Positions 55,023 to 63,683 of a stretch of DNA of 64,000 nt are shown in pieces. The notes beneath the pieces are model-generated. The model had not been told where the DNA came from and made no database searches. It saw only the letters and a list, made by a program, of their open reading frames with translations. The stretch comes from IOR16 sp963521065 (GTDB lineage: Bacteria > Bacillota > Clostridia > Peptostreptococcales > Anaerovoracaceae), in assembly GCA_963521065.1 (NCBI GenBank), contig CAUQTI010000016.1, forward strand, positions 4,770 through 68,769, given 5' to 3'. Position numbers and translations under genes: made by a program. Each line of letters begins with the position of its first letter. Positions within the stretch are counted from its first letter, which is position 1.

Positions 55023-55562
55023 CTATTTTTTGAAATTTCTATCCTTCTTCCTTTCTTGAAAGGTGCACAAGGCCTTATCATAAGCCTGCTTTACCGTATC
55101 ATTAAAACAAATCATAAAGACCTGCTCAATGCTTCTGCTGTGCTCAAGCGTTTCCATTATACTGCGCACCGCAATCTCTGCCGCTTCTTCCAGAGGATAA
55201 TGATACACGCCTGTGCTGATGGATGGAAATGCCACGCTTTTGCACTGATACTGCTCTGCCAATTCCATGCAAGAGCGGTAACAGCTTGCTAAAAGTTCTG
55301 CCTCTCCTTGCGTTCCGTTCCTGTAAATCGGCCCTGGTGTATGAATTACATAGCTTGCAGGCAAGTGGTATCCCTTTGTTATCTTTGCCTTTCCGGTTTC
55401 GCAACCTTGAAGCAGCTTGCATTCTTCAAGCAGTTCTTTTCCCGCCGCACGATGAATCGCACCATCGACACCTCCGCCGCCCAAAAGAGAGCAATTTGCC
55501 GCATTTACAATCGCATCGACTTCCTGTTTTGTAATATCACCTGTAACAATTTCTAATGTCAT
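55023..55562 (-). CDS. Macro-domain protein (O-acetyl-ADP-ribose deacetylase type)
   Basis: 179 residues, a full single macro domain: IVTGDITKQEVDAIVNAANC, SLLGGGGVDGAIHRAAG, GYHLPASYVIHTPGP and FPSISTGVYHYPLEEAAE. These match the YmdB/MacroD group that hydrolyses O-acetyl-ADP-ribose or removes mono-ADP-ribose. Cytoplasmic. The ATG overlaps the stop of an upstream short reading frame (ATGA). Confidence 0.93.
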   Translation of the reverse strand: MTLEIVTGDITKQEVDAIVNAANCSLLGGGGVDGAIHRAAGKELLEECKLLQGCETGKAKITKGYHLPASYVIHTPGPIYRNGTQGEAELLASCYRSCMELAEQYQCKSVAFPSISTGVYHYPLEEAAEIAVRSIMETLEHSRSIEQVFMICFNDTVKQAYDKALCTFQERKKDRNFKK

Positions 55563-55681
55563 TTTTTCGCCCTTTCCTCTTTTGATTTGCTCGATTGCTT
55601 TCTAAGACAAGCTTGTTTTTCACGCATTCTCTGGATCAATTTTTCTTTTAACGCCTCCGCTGCCCAATCGATACGTTTAAT
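55559..55681 (-). pseudogene. Short reading frame before the macro-domain gene
   Basis: A frame without a clear start (KRIDWAAEALKEKLIQRMRE, ending ERAKK) runs to a TGA that overlaps the macro ATG. It looks like the truncated C-terminus of a helical protein; an in-frame TAA lies just upstream. The next 55682-55960 bases hold no gene that I can see. Confidence 0.35.
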
Positions 55682-55964
55682 TTACTACTCTATTTTTATC
55701 TTGTCAAATTCTTCTTGATTACATCCCTTTTTCTCTTCGTTTTCTTTGCATTCCGGATTCTCTTATTGTAATTAAAATAGCGTGACACGGCTCCCGCAAG
55801 CTGTATCTCCTGTACCAAATGCTTTGGTTTACAAACTCAGTGTATCTTCAACAAGTAGAAATGCTTTTGTTTACACCTAGCTTTGCTGCTCCACGATTTT
55901 AATAGTATACACTTTACTAAGAGGCTTTCTGATTTTCGGCACAGCGCCTTTTCCTCTTCTATGG

Positions 55965-55993
55965 GAATAAGTCGTACTGATTTGGAGATACTA
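55965..55993 (+). promoter_or_regulatory. SigmaG/F-like promoter
   Basis: GAATA, 17 bases, GATACTA; one base from the sigmaG pattern GAATA / CATACTA. It lies about 30 bases before the small spore-surface protein gene, supporting forespore expression. Confidence 0.4.
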
Positions 55994-56024
55994 TCTAGTA
56001 TTTACAGGAAAAGGAGAGCATACC

Positions 56025-56150
56025 ATGGAAGATTTTAAAACATTTCCACTTGCTGACGAGTATAAAAGAGAACCGGAATCCGATGAGGCAATCCCCTCGG
56101 AAGATGATGTAAAGGAAGCAAAGGACTGGGTCGACTTTAATGAAAAATAA
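56025..56150 (+). CDS. DUF3787 small protein (CDIF630_02480-like spore surface family)
   Basis: 41 residues starting MEDFKTFPLADEYKREPE; AAGGAGAG lies upstream of the ATG. The C-terminal SEDDVKEAKDWVDFNEK matches, from memory, the conserved end of DUF3787 proteins, reported on Clostridioides spores. A terminator follows within 20 bases and a forespore-like promoter precedes, so it is a stand-alone sporulation gene. Confidence 0.65.
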   Translation: MEDFKTFPLADEYKREPESDEAIPSEDDVKEAKDWVDFNEK

Positions 56151-56166
56151 GCGGCTCTAAAAAAGG

Positions 56167-56196
56167 TTCCCCGTGTTAAACACGGGGATTTTCTTT
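56167..56196 (+). terminator. Terminator of the DUF3787 gene
   Basis: CCCCGTG, a short loop, CACGGGG, then a T-rich tract. It overlaps the last codons of the converging minus-strand gene. Confidence 0.85.
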
Positions 56197-57000
56197 TTGC
56201 AGCGAAGTTTTTAAGAACAATTCATCTTCGTCTAAATATCTGTGAAAACGTTCTGAATGGGTCAACAGATATGAAACCACTGCTGCCGTTACAGGTATAA
56301 TCGCGACGCAGCCGATTGCACTGAACACAATGCAAATCACTTCTTGGAAAAATGCCTTAGAGTTCACCACTTCGGAAAACGTATAATGAAAGTTTTTAAA
56401 TAGCACAAACAGCATGAGCGATTCACCAATGTACGCAAAATACAAAGTGTTTACCGTCGTTCCCAAAATGTCTCCGCCGATGCTCATACCTGATTTCATA
56501 AGCTCTTTGCCATTTAAATGGCGATTATTTCCATAGACTTCGTAAACGCCGGACGAAATCGCAATTGAAGTGTCAATAATTGCTCCCAGTAACCCGATAA
56601 AAATCATAGCTGCTCCGATGCTTCCCATATTGATATGAATATCTGTAGAAAGACAAAAAACCATATCGTCATTTTTCATCAGTTCATTTAAACCTCCCGT
56701 ATGGGACTGGTATGACATTACATAAACAAATAAGAACAGAATTGCCATGACAATTAAAATGGAGACGAAAGAGGAAATCGTCTTTGCATTTTTACCGTTT
56801 TGATAAAACAAAGTCCCGCAGCATATGAAAAGGCTACTGATAAAAGCCAGCAAAAGAGGATCGATTCCCCATGTCATTAATACGAACATCACAGCCAGCA
56901 CAAAGAGATTCCAGCATAGGGAAATCATCGTAAACAAGCCTCGCTCACCACCGATCAAAACGAGGAGTGCAGCCAATATAAATACTAATAGTTGTGTCAT
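56176..57000 (-). CDS. YibE/F family membrane protein (second copy)
   Basis: 274 residues from the ATG at 57000 (GGAGGAAGG upstream). About eight hydrophobic segments; conserved stretches GAAMIFIGLLGAIIDTSIAIS and LMKSGMSIGGDILGTTVNTLYFAYIG mark the YibE/F family, whose function is unknown though transport is suspected. Overlaps the preceding YibE/F gene by 4 bases; the two halves probably form one membrane complex. Confidence 0.85.
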   Translation of the reverse strand: MTQLLVFILAALLVLIGGERGLFTMISLCWNLFVLAVMFVLMTWGIDPLLLAFISSLFICCGTLFYQNGKNAKTISSFVSILIVMAILFLFVYVMSYQSHTGGLNELMKNDDMVFCLSTDIHINMGSIGAAMIFIGLLGAIIDTSIAISSGVYEVYGNNRHLNGKELMKSGMSIGGDILGTTVNTLYFAYIGESLMLFVLFKNFHYTFSEVVNSKAFFQEVICIVFSAIGCVAIIPVTAAVVSYLLTHSERFHRYLDEDELFLKTSLQKENPRV

Positions 57001-58136
57001 TTCACCTTCCTCCATCTTTTCAGCAACAGAAACGAAATCAAAAGAGAAATGGGTATCGCAAGAAGGATTCCAATGCTTCCAACTAAAAATCGGTATACTT
57101 CAAACGGCATGTGAATCAATACAATTGTCCGCAAGGCGATTTCATTTTTCATTTTCAGTATAATAAGTGGAATGGAACCGCAGATATAAGTAAAGAGCAT
57201 TACATTAATCATCGTGCCCATGATATCATGCCCCAATTCTCTTCCTGAGCGAATTAAATTTTTAATCGCAATTTCATTATCCCGTACCAACAGCTCATTA
57301 ATCGTCGCCGACATCGTGATCGCCACATCCATAATCGCGCCCAGACCGCCAAGTAAAATCTGCGCCATAAAGATTTCCGGCAAATCGCTTGGACTCGTCA
57401 CATATTCCATAAAGGTATAATCCACACCTGACGTATGCTGCATTGCCATTTTTAAAAGAAGCATCATGATCCAGACACAGACCAGTGTAGACAAAATAGC
57501 CGCTCCTGTTTTTTTGTTGATTCCGCTGATTAAAATCAAAGAAATTACGGTAAAGCAAAGCGTCATTAGGATACTAAGTCTCCAAATATTTTGACCCTTG
57601 TCGTACAAGTATAATGCATACCAAAAAATTAAAATATTAATCAGCAAAGATAAAATCACAAAAAATCCTTTTTTCTTCGCTGCCATCAGTACAATTAAAA
57701 TAAGAGCTGCAAATAAAATTGCCAAATATTTATCTCGCTTCAATCCTAAAATCAAAGCCTTTACAGGAGAGGTTCCTTCTTTTATCTGGATAAAAACTTC
57801 ATCTCCCTTTTTATATTTTTCATCATGCACCTGAGAAAAAGAATAGGTATTTTTTAACGCAATCTCTTTTCCTTTATAAGTGCCGTTCATCACCCTACCA
57901 GTCAGCGTTTGTTCGTAATACGCTTCCTTTTCTCCATGATACCCTTCCACCTCATCGTATTTATGGGTTTCTGCCTTTGTAATCTTGACAATCGGTGTAT
58001 CGTACCATGCGTAATCGTGAAATACAAATCCAACTCCCACTGTTAACAGGATACAAATCACTATCAGCATATAAAAATGACTTTTTTCTATTTTAATTTC
58101 CCGAAGCCTTTGCATCCATTTTTTATTTTTCCACAT
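56997..58136 (-). CDS. YibE/F family membrane protein
   Basis: 379 residues from the ATG at 58136 (AAGGGG upstream); the frame is open to 58193 but that part overlaps the promoter. One membrane segment (about 22-40), an extracellular domain of about 110 residues with EAYYEQTLTGRVMNGTYKGKEI, then about seven segments. GGLGAIMDVAITMSATINEL and LIRSGRELGHDIMGTMINVMLFTYI parallel the second copy. The exported domain distinguishes it from its partner. The function is unknown. Confidence 0.85.
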   Translation of the reverse strand: MWKNKKWMQRLREIKIEKSHFYMLIVICILLTVGVGFVFHDYAWYDTPIVKITKAETHKYDEVEGYHGEKEAYYEQTLTGRVMNGTYKGKEIALKNTYSFSQVHDEKYKKGDEVFIQIKEGTSPVKALILGLKRDKYLAILFAALILIVLMAAKKKGFFVILSLLINILIFWYALYLYDKGQNIWRLSILMTLCFTVISLILISGINKKTGAAILSTLVCVWIMMLLLKMAMQHTSGVDYTFMEYVTSPSDLPEIFMAQILLGGLGAIMDVAITMSATINELLVRDNEIAIKNLIRSGRELGHDIMGTMINVMLFTYICGSIPLIILKMKNEIALRTIVLIHMPFEVYRFLVGSIGILLAIPISLLISFLLLKRWRKVK

Positions 58137-58169
58137 ACTTTTGTTTCCCCTTGCATTCGTTTTTAACTT

Positions 58170-58200
58170 CATTATTATAGCACCACTGCACAAAATTGCA
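58170..58200 (-). promoter_or_regulatory. Promoter of the YibE/F pair
   Basis: Minus strand TTGCAA, 16 bases, TATAAT with an extended TGC before it. Its position excludes the earlier in-frame starts. Confidence 0.6.
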
Positions 58201-58230
58201 AAAAAATAGTCACCCTGCTGTAGAATGACT
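58201..58230 (-). terminator. Terminator of galE
   Basis: Minus strand AGTCA pairs with TGACT, followed by ATTTTTTT, a few bases after the galE stop. Confidence 0.6.
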
Positions 58231-58237
58231 GTTTTCT

Positions 58238-59257
58238 TTATAAATCTGCAACTGCATTCAGGCTCTCATATCCGTATGGATTTGCCTTATGCCAATTCCA
58301 TGCATCGCAAATAATTTTTTCAAGCAGTACATGCTCTGGCTGCCAGCCTAATACTTCCTGCGCCTTTTTCGAAGATGCAATCAAAACGGCAGGGTCCCCT
58401 GCTCTCCGTTCCTTAATTTCCACAGGGATAAGATGTCCGGTAATTTTTCTTGCAGTTTCAATCACCTCTTTTACAGAATATCCTGTTCCGTTTCCCAGGT
58501 TAAAAATATCACTTGCTCCCCCATTTCTCAGATATAAAAGTGCTCGGTAATGCGCGGCTGCCAAGTCCATCACATGTATGTAATCTCTGACGCAGGAGCC
58601 GTCTTTCGTTGGGTAATCCTCGCCAAATAGAAATATTTCTTTTCTTTTTCCAAGAGGGACTTGTAAAACCAACGGAATTAAGTGTGTCTCCGTGTCGTGC
58701 GCCTCTCCGATTCTGCCATTTTCATGCGCTCCCGCCGCGTTAAAATAACGCAGGGAAACATAGCGGATTCCATATGCATTTGCAAACCATTTCATCATTT
58801 TTTCCATAGCCAGCTTCGTCTCACCGTAGGTATTGGTCGGTTCCAGCGTATCCGTTTCTGTGATGGGAATACACTTTGGCTCTCCATACACCGCCGCTGT
58901 AGAAGAAAATACAATCTGCCTAACCCCGTTTTCGCGCATTGCATCAAGAAGACATAGCATCCCATACACATTGTTGTGGTAATATTCATATGGCTTTTTC
59001 ATACTTTCAGAAACGAGTGAATCTGCTGCGAAATGAATCACTGTTTCAATCTTATTTTCTTTAAATACTTGATTTAATCCATCTTTGTCACGAAGGTCTA
59101 AGAGATATAAATTTTCCTTAGGAATCGCCTCTTCATGGCCGGTTTGCAAATTATCGACCAAAACGAGAGATTCTCCATTTTCTAAAAAATGAGAAACCGC
59201 ATGAGAGCCAATATAGCCTGCTGCACCTGTGATTAAAATTTTTTTCTCCTGCTTCAT
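58238..59257 (-). CDS. galE: UDP-glucose 4-epimerase
   Basis: 339 residues from the ATG at 59257; the longer open frame upstream lacks family similarity. NAD site GAAGYIGSH near residue 11, catalytic Ser/Tyr/Lys in FSSTAAVYGE and TYGETKLAME, and RYFNAAGAHENGRIGE are present. It interconverts UDP-glucose and UDP-galactose for polysaccharide synthesis. It follows VanZ and nucleotidyltransferase genes in a surface-sugar context. Confidence 0.95.
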   Translation of the reverse strand: MKQEKKILITGAAGYIGSHAVSHFLENGESLVLVDNLQTGHEEAIPKENLYLLDLRDKDGLNQVFKENKIETVIHFAADSLVSESMKKPYEYYHNNVYGMLCLLDAMRENGVRQIVFSSTAAVYGEPKCIPITETDTLEPTNTYGETKLAMEKMMKWFANAYGIRYVSLRYFNAAGAHENGRIGEAHDTETHLIPLVLQVPLGKRKEIFLFGEDYPTKDGSCVRDYIHVMDLAAAHYRALLYLRNGGASDIFNLGNGTGYSVKEVIETARKITGHLIPVEIKERRAGDPAVLIASSKKAQEVLGWQPEHVLLEKIICDAWNWHKANPYGYESLNAVADL

Positions 59258-59449
59258 TTTTAGTCTCCGTTCCTGCTGTCGGGGCAAATGATTTGTCTCT
59301 CGCAGGAGCAAATCAGCTTTGAAAGAATAACAGTTGATTCGCCTTACGATGGGACTAAAACAATACCGATTGCCCATGCCAGTATTTTGTTTTTGCTTCG
59401 CCCTTGCGCAAAATGGCACACGGGCTGCAAGGTTGAAATTCTTTCAGCC

Positions 59450-59917
59450 TTATTTTCCTCTTCTTTCTCTGATTCGACTCCACATACTACTGAATGATAT
59501 TCCTAAAAAAGCACCTTTCGAATCAATCAATACATCGGTCCACTCTGCATTTCTCCCGGGCACAAACATCTGATGCCATTCATCGCTTATCGCATATATA
59601 CAGCAAATCAAAAGAGCGAAAACGAATACCAAGACAGGGTTCTTCACTCGTAAACGAATCCCTTGTGATACGATAAATCCCAGTACCATAAAAAGAGAAA
59701 AGTGTGCTACCTTCCGAATATATCGATTGGCGAGCAGTAAATATGACTGCGGCGCCATGGTATCCGGCAAAGCAAGTATTTTTAAATCTATCATTTTTTG
59801 TGTAACTCTTAAGCTTAACTGGTTCGTCTGCCCATCCGGCTGTGCGGAAAAAGAGAAGATGAAAAGCATCCACAAGCAAACGACAAGGATTAAGAGCGCT
59901 GTTTTTTTCTGATTCAT
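59450..59917 (-). CDS. VanZ-family membrane protein
   Basis: 155 residues with four membrane segments, FSFSAQPDGQTN in the first loop and YAISDEWHQMFVPGRNAEWTDVLIDSKGAFLG, the diagnostic VanZ stretch with conserved Asp/Glu/His. The family member VanZ gives teicoplanin resistance, but most relatives have no proven role. Overlaps the upstream nucleotidyltransferase gene by 4 bases. Confidence 0.9.
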   Translation of the reverse strand: MNQKKTALLILVVCLWMLFIFSFSAQPDGQTNQLSLRVTQKMIDLKILALPDTMAPQSYLLLANRYIRKVAHFSLFMVLGFIVSQGIRLRVKNPVLVFVFALLICCIYAISDEWHQMFVPGRNAEWTDVLIDSKGAFLGISFSSMWSRIRERRGK

Positions 59918-60864
59918 CCGAACAAATTTTCCTTATATACGCCGTCGGCAATTAATTGTCTGAATGAGGCCGCTACGGTTTCTTTGTCTGCTTTATACGT
60001 AACGCCAAACCATTTGTCATTCGTTTCTAACAGCTTGACACGCGCTTTTTCTTCTCTTAAAAGGCGGTCTATGATTGTCGGAAGAAGGTATTCTGCTTTT
60101 AAATCACTGCTTCCTTTTTCTCCCAAAAAATCTGCAAAGCCCTTTTCAAGAATAGCAAAAAATCCAGGAGTCAGCCCCCACATATTCATAGAAACATAGG
60201 CATCTTGGTTTATCCGCTGCAGCAACCCCTCCTCTGTACGCACTGCCGCACCCGGCGAAGCCGCTATTCCCGAGTCCGTCTTTATAATATTTTGTGTTTC
60301 CTTTACTTCCTTTAAATACTGATTTTCATCTACTGTGCATAAACCTCTTGTCACCCCGCCATAGTCACTCAAGGTATTTTTTAAAATAAAACCTGCCATA
60401 CAATAATCGTTCGTTTTGCCTGCTTTCTCTGGGTTATCAAGCCTGCTCAAATAAGCATAGACTTTCCGATAGGCTTCTTTTCCATAATAATCGTCTGCAT
60501 TGATTACCGCAAACGGCTCACTGACCAAGTCCTTACAGGAAAGGACTGCCTGTCCCGTTCCCCATGGTTTTGTCCGTTCTTCTGTTTTTGCAAACCCGTC
60601 TGGAAGATCATCCAGCTCTTGATACGCGTAAGAGACATCACAAATTTTTTCAATCCGTTTTCCGATAATCTCCTTAAAATCCTTCTCTAAATCTTTTCGA
60701 ATAATAAAGACTACTTTTTGAAATCCCGCCTCCAAGGCATCGTGTATTGAATAATCCATGATAATTTCGCCGTTTGGTCCAACCGGCTCCAGCTGTTTAA
60801 TCCCGCCTCCGAAACGGCTTCCAATCCCAGCTGCCATAATGACAAGTGATACTCCCATATCCAT
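59914..60864 (-). CDS. Sugar nucleotidyltransferase-like protein
   Basis: 316 residues. VSLVIMAAGIGSRFGGGIKQ is the nucleotide-binding start of NTP_transferase proteins, and WGTGQAVLSC and FAVINADDYYG (with the metal-binding Asp) follow. The family transfers nucleotides to sugar phosphates; the substrate is not evident and the lack of the usual Pro-Lys makes it a divergent member. The start may be the second Met at 60858. Twelve bases after COG2426. Confidence 0.85.
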   Translation of the reverse strand: MDMGVSLVIMAAGIGSRFGGGIKQLEPVGPNGEIIMDYSIHDALEAGFQKVVFIIRKDLEKDFKEIIGKRIEKICDVSYAYQELDDLPDGFAKTEERTKPWGTGQAVLSCKDLVSEPFAVINADDYYGKEAYRKVYAYLSRLDNPEKAGKTNDYCMAGFILKNTLSDYGGVTRGLCTVDENQYLKEVKETQNIIKTDSGIAASPGAAVRTEEGLLQRINQDAYVSMNMWGLTPGFFAILEKGFADFLGEKGSSDLKAEYLLPTIIDRLLREEKARVKLLETNDKWFGVTYKADKETVAASFRQLIADGVYKENLFG

Positions 60865-60876
60865 TCCCCTTCCTCT

Positions 60877-61359
60877 TTAAACAATAGATACTACGCTCAA
60901 AATGCCGTGACTTACTCCTGTAATCAGCAATCCTGCGATAAGGTTTCCTACTAAGATTGCAGGAAATGCCCATTTAAAGCGCAAATTTAAAAGCGCAGCA
61001 GCCAAGCTGCCGCTCCAGACACCGGTTCCGGGAAGCGGAATTGCAACGAAAAGAAGGAGCCCCCAAACTCCATATTTTTGTATTTTCCCACTTTTATTTA
61101 ATGATTTTTCCGTCACACGGTTAATCGTTTCTCGAAATAATTTTGTGCGCTTCATCCAGTTGAAAATGGGCCGAATGGTAAATAAAATAAAAGGCACGGG
61201 TATCATGCTTCCAAGAAAGCTGACAATGAACGCATGCACCGGTGACATTCCAAGCGATATACCGACAGGAATCGCCCCGCGCAGTTCAATCACAGGAAGC
61301 ATCGCTGTGAACAGTACCGTAAATTCTGATGATAATAAGTCTGTAATTGATTGCAGCAT
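60877..61359 (-). CDS. COG2426 small multidrug-export-like membrane protein
   Basis: 160 residues, about four membrane segments; TAMLPVIELRGAIPVGISLGM and FVAIPLPGTGVWSGSLAAALL are diagnostic of the family. The annotated role in drug export is weakly supported. First gene of the group with the nucleotidyltransferase and VanZ. Confidence 0.88.
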   Translation of the reverse strand: MLQSITDLLSSEFTVLFTAMLPVIELRGAIPVGISLGMSPVHAFIVSFLGSMIPVPFILFTIRPIFNWMKRTKLFRETINRVTEKSLNKSGKIQKYGVWGLLLFVAIPLPGTGVWSGSLAAALLNLRFKWAFPAILVGNLIAGLLITGVSHGILSVVSIV

Positions 61360-61818
61360 AGTTCTATCCTTTTATCTACTTTCTCATGTATTTTCTCAAT
61401 GAAGCCTGCTTTTTCAATCAAAATCCGTCTATCTTCCAGGTAAAATTCTCTTTGACTGCTTTTGTTTTATCATATACTTTTTAAAAGTTTCCTTCAAGGA
61501 TTCTGATCCTTTTTCATAAATATTTAAGATTTGTGTGATTTGTCAAAATACTTTTTTCATATAGAACTCATGTCGAAACAGGTTCTGAAATTTACATTCT
61601 ACTCCTTCTACAAAGCAGAATTATTCTTCTCTTAATTTTGAAAAACCTCATATTACAAATTTCCATTTAATTCTATATTACACTAACGATTCAGAATTTT
61701 CCATGGTTTTTATTTAATATTTTTATATAATGTGAAAAAGTTTTCAATGCGGATAAGAATATAAAAGAAGAGCAAAAATCAGACATTCAGATGTAATCAG
61801 ACATAAACAGAAACAATG

Positions 61819-61917
61819 ATTTAAAATGACGCTCCCTATAGGGAAGAGCGCTTTGCTGGCGGTACTTTTGTAGTTGGGATTTTTATTTCAATCCACGCCC
61901 TCCTTGCGGAGAGCGAC
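61819..61917 (-). CRISPR. Isolated CRISPR array end: one degenerate and one intact repeat
   Basis: 61885-61917 is a 33-base repeat beginning ATTTCAATCCACGCC and ending GGAGAGCGAC, identical to the first repeat of the array at 63684. Upstream, 61819-61852 starts ATTTAAAATGACGCTC and ends GGGAAGAGCG, matching the repeat in a degenerate way, and is separated by a 32-base spacer-sized stretch (period 66). The polarity is the same as the main array. The remainder of 61360-62180 shows no gene. Confidence 0.7.
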
Positions 61918-62180
61918 AAATTTCCTTTTTCCAAAACATACTAACATCAACCTCTTTGATAAAGCTGCAAGTCCTATAATTATATTCTAAAAACGAATCA
62001 TAAAATCTATCATTCTATATCGCACGTATGCTAGAAAACGAAAATGGGTAATCACACTATGGCTATATGGATGAAGACACAAGCCAATAAATTGGAATTT
62101 CTGTCATTCTATGGTCATTTGATACGCTGAATTGGAAAAACAGATCTGACCTATAACTTACCCTTAATACGATTGTATAT

Positions 62181-62897
62181 TTACTTCTCTTTCACATATT
62201 CATGTGGACGCTCCACATAATCTTTAACCTTATATTCTCCGATGCTTTCATACTTTCCAGAGACAGTAGGTGATGCTTCATCATCATTAAAAGGCTCCCC
62301 TACTATTGCATCACTAAAAATCCGCTCAAGATATTCGTGTTTTGAGTACATTCCCTGAGATGCCCATACTAGAGCATTTCTCACATAAGCTGAATGAACT
62401 TTAAAAAGCTTGTGGTTGACTTCAAATCCAAGATGTTTTGCCAGTAGCACCGCAAACACAATACAAGTTCTGGTGTTGCCTTCTCTAAAGGGGTGAATCT
62501 GCCAAATTGTTGCTAAAATTCTCTCTAAACGAAATACGATATCCTTATCGTTGCTGTCTGCTCTTTTCAGTTTCTTAATTTCCTTCATAACAGCATCAAG
62601 CTCTTTCTTAATCTGTTTAGGGAAAGTATATCTAACCGTATCCCCACCTAGCACATCTTCATATTTAGCGATTTGAATTGTACGAAATTCTCCTGCCCAA
62701 TCGTAAATTTGTCCAAAGATATTGAGATGAATATTTTGCAGTGTTTTTGTATCAAAGACTTTATAAGATTGATTATAGACCGCAACCATAGATAAATTCG
62801 TTATGTCTGCCTCAGCTTTACTTAACAAATCACAATCTTTGATATTCGCAAGATTTTTTAAAATATCTACATCGTCATATAAATAAGGGTCCTGCAT
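62181..62897 (-). CDS. Fic-domain protein (AMP-transferase type toxin)
   Basis: 238 residues from the ATG at 62897 (GGAGGTG upstream). The Fic motif is HPFREGNTRT at 135-144 with the catalytic His135; the usual final Gly-Arg is Thr-Arg. The flap region LGGDTVRYTFP precedes it. Fic enzymes transfer AMP or similar groups to Ser, Thr or Tyr of target proteins. The C-terminal tail (about 205-238) is acidic and unassigned. Starts 2 bases before the end of the partner open frame, as in toxin-antitoxin pairs. Confidence 0.9.
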   Translation of the reverse strand: MQDPYLYDDVDILKNLANIKDCDLLSKAEADITNLSMVAVYNQSYKVFDTKTLQNIHLNIFGQIYDWAGEFRTIQIAKYEDVLGGDTVRYTFPKQIKKELDAVMKEIKKLKRADSNDKDIVFRLERILATIWQIHPFREGNTRTCIVFAVLLAKHLGFEVNHKLFKVHSAYVRNALVWASQGMYSKHEYLERIFSDAIVGEPFNDDEASPTVSGKYESIGEYKVKDYVERPHEYVKEK

Positions 62898-62898
62898 T

Positions 62899-63423
62899 TT
62901 ACACCTCCGCTGCAAAGCCGTACATATTCAGTGTATATTTAAATATAGAAAGGAAAGATTCATCTCCGGTTTTCCACTTATCAATATTCTGTTGCGTTGC
63001 CTTACTAGCAGGTACACCCTCGATGGCATTGAGTGCATTGGCAAAGGATACACTACGTTCTTTTTGCAAACTGCTTAAAGAATCCATTCCAGAAGATAAT
63101 TTAAGTAGAGTAAGGTATCTGGCGATACTTTGATCGATTAGTGCAGCTGCCTGTTCTAGCTCTTTTAAGCGTGATTCTATTTTAGGAAGCTCCGCTTTAT
63201 ATTTTTTACAAAGCTCCACTTTTTCTTTTATAGTATCAACTTCATTTTCTTTTAGATACTTGCTTGTTATTTTTCCATTTACTCTATTTTGTAGATAGTA
63301 ATATTGTTTTTCTCTAATCGTTTTCGTAGAAATATACCCCTCCGGAAGGGATGGGAGTGTTTGCTCTATTTTATTTTTTTGGAGCAGGAGCTCTTTGTAT
63401 TCATTTATAATAATAGCTGCCAT
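62899..63423 (-). CDS. Probable Fic antitoxin with VbhA-like inhibitory helix
   Basis: 174 residues. The first 110 residues are charged and coiled-coil-like (LEQAAALIDQSIARYLTLL). The C-terminal part SFANALNAIEGVPASKATQQ then DKWKTGDES resembles the antitoxin_VbhA helix that blocks Fic active sites; the (S/T)xxxE(G/N) motif has Leu where Ser/Thr is usual. The role as antitoxin is inferred from that helix and from the immediate Fic neighbour. First gene of the pair; 63424-63683 holds only its upstream region. Confidence 0.65.
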   Translation of the reverse strand: MAAIIINEYKELLLQKNKIEQTLPSLPEGYISTKTIREKQYYYLQNRVNGKITSKYLKENEVDTIKEKVELCKKYKAELPKIESRLKELEQAAALIDQSIARYLTLLKLSSGMDSLSSLQKERSVSFANALNAIEGVPASKATQQNIDKWKTGDESFLSIFKYTLNMYGFAAEV

Positions 63424-63683
63424 CCATTATCACCTCACTATTTAATATAATTATTATATCATACATTAACCTAATCATCCATATTATATTCATTTGTAGG
63501 TTAAATTTCATGTAGTGGATTATTCGATAAATTATTGTAAGGATGGTTTTAAGTCAATATAGTGGGCACCAAAAAGGCGACTTTTATGCAACATCTTTTG
63601 AGTATAATACATTTGGGTCTTGTAGTCTGGGTTACTATGAATCTTTATTTGATTGTACCAGATTCTATATATTCAAAACAAGC

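Noticed and set aside
61918..62180. Possible coding remnant between the isolated repeat and the Fic gene
   Set aside because: Short frames exist on both strands but none has a ribosome site or recognisable protein sequence.
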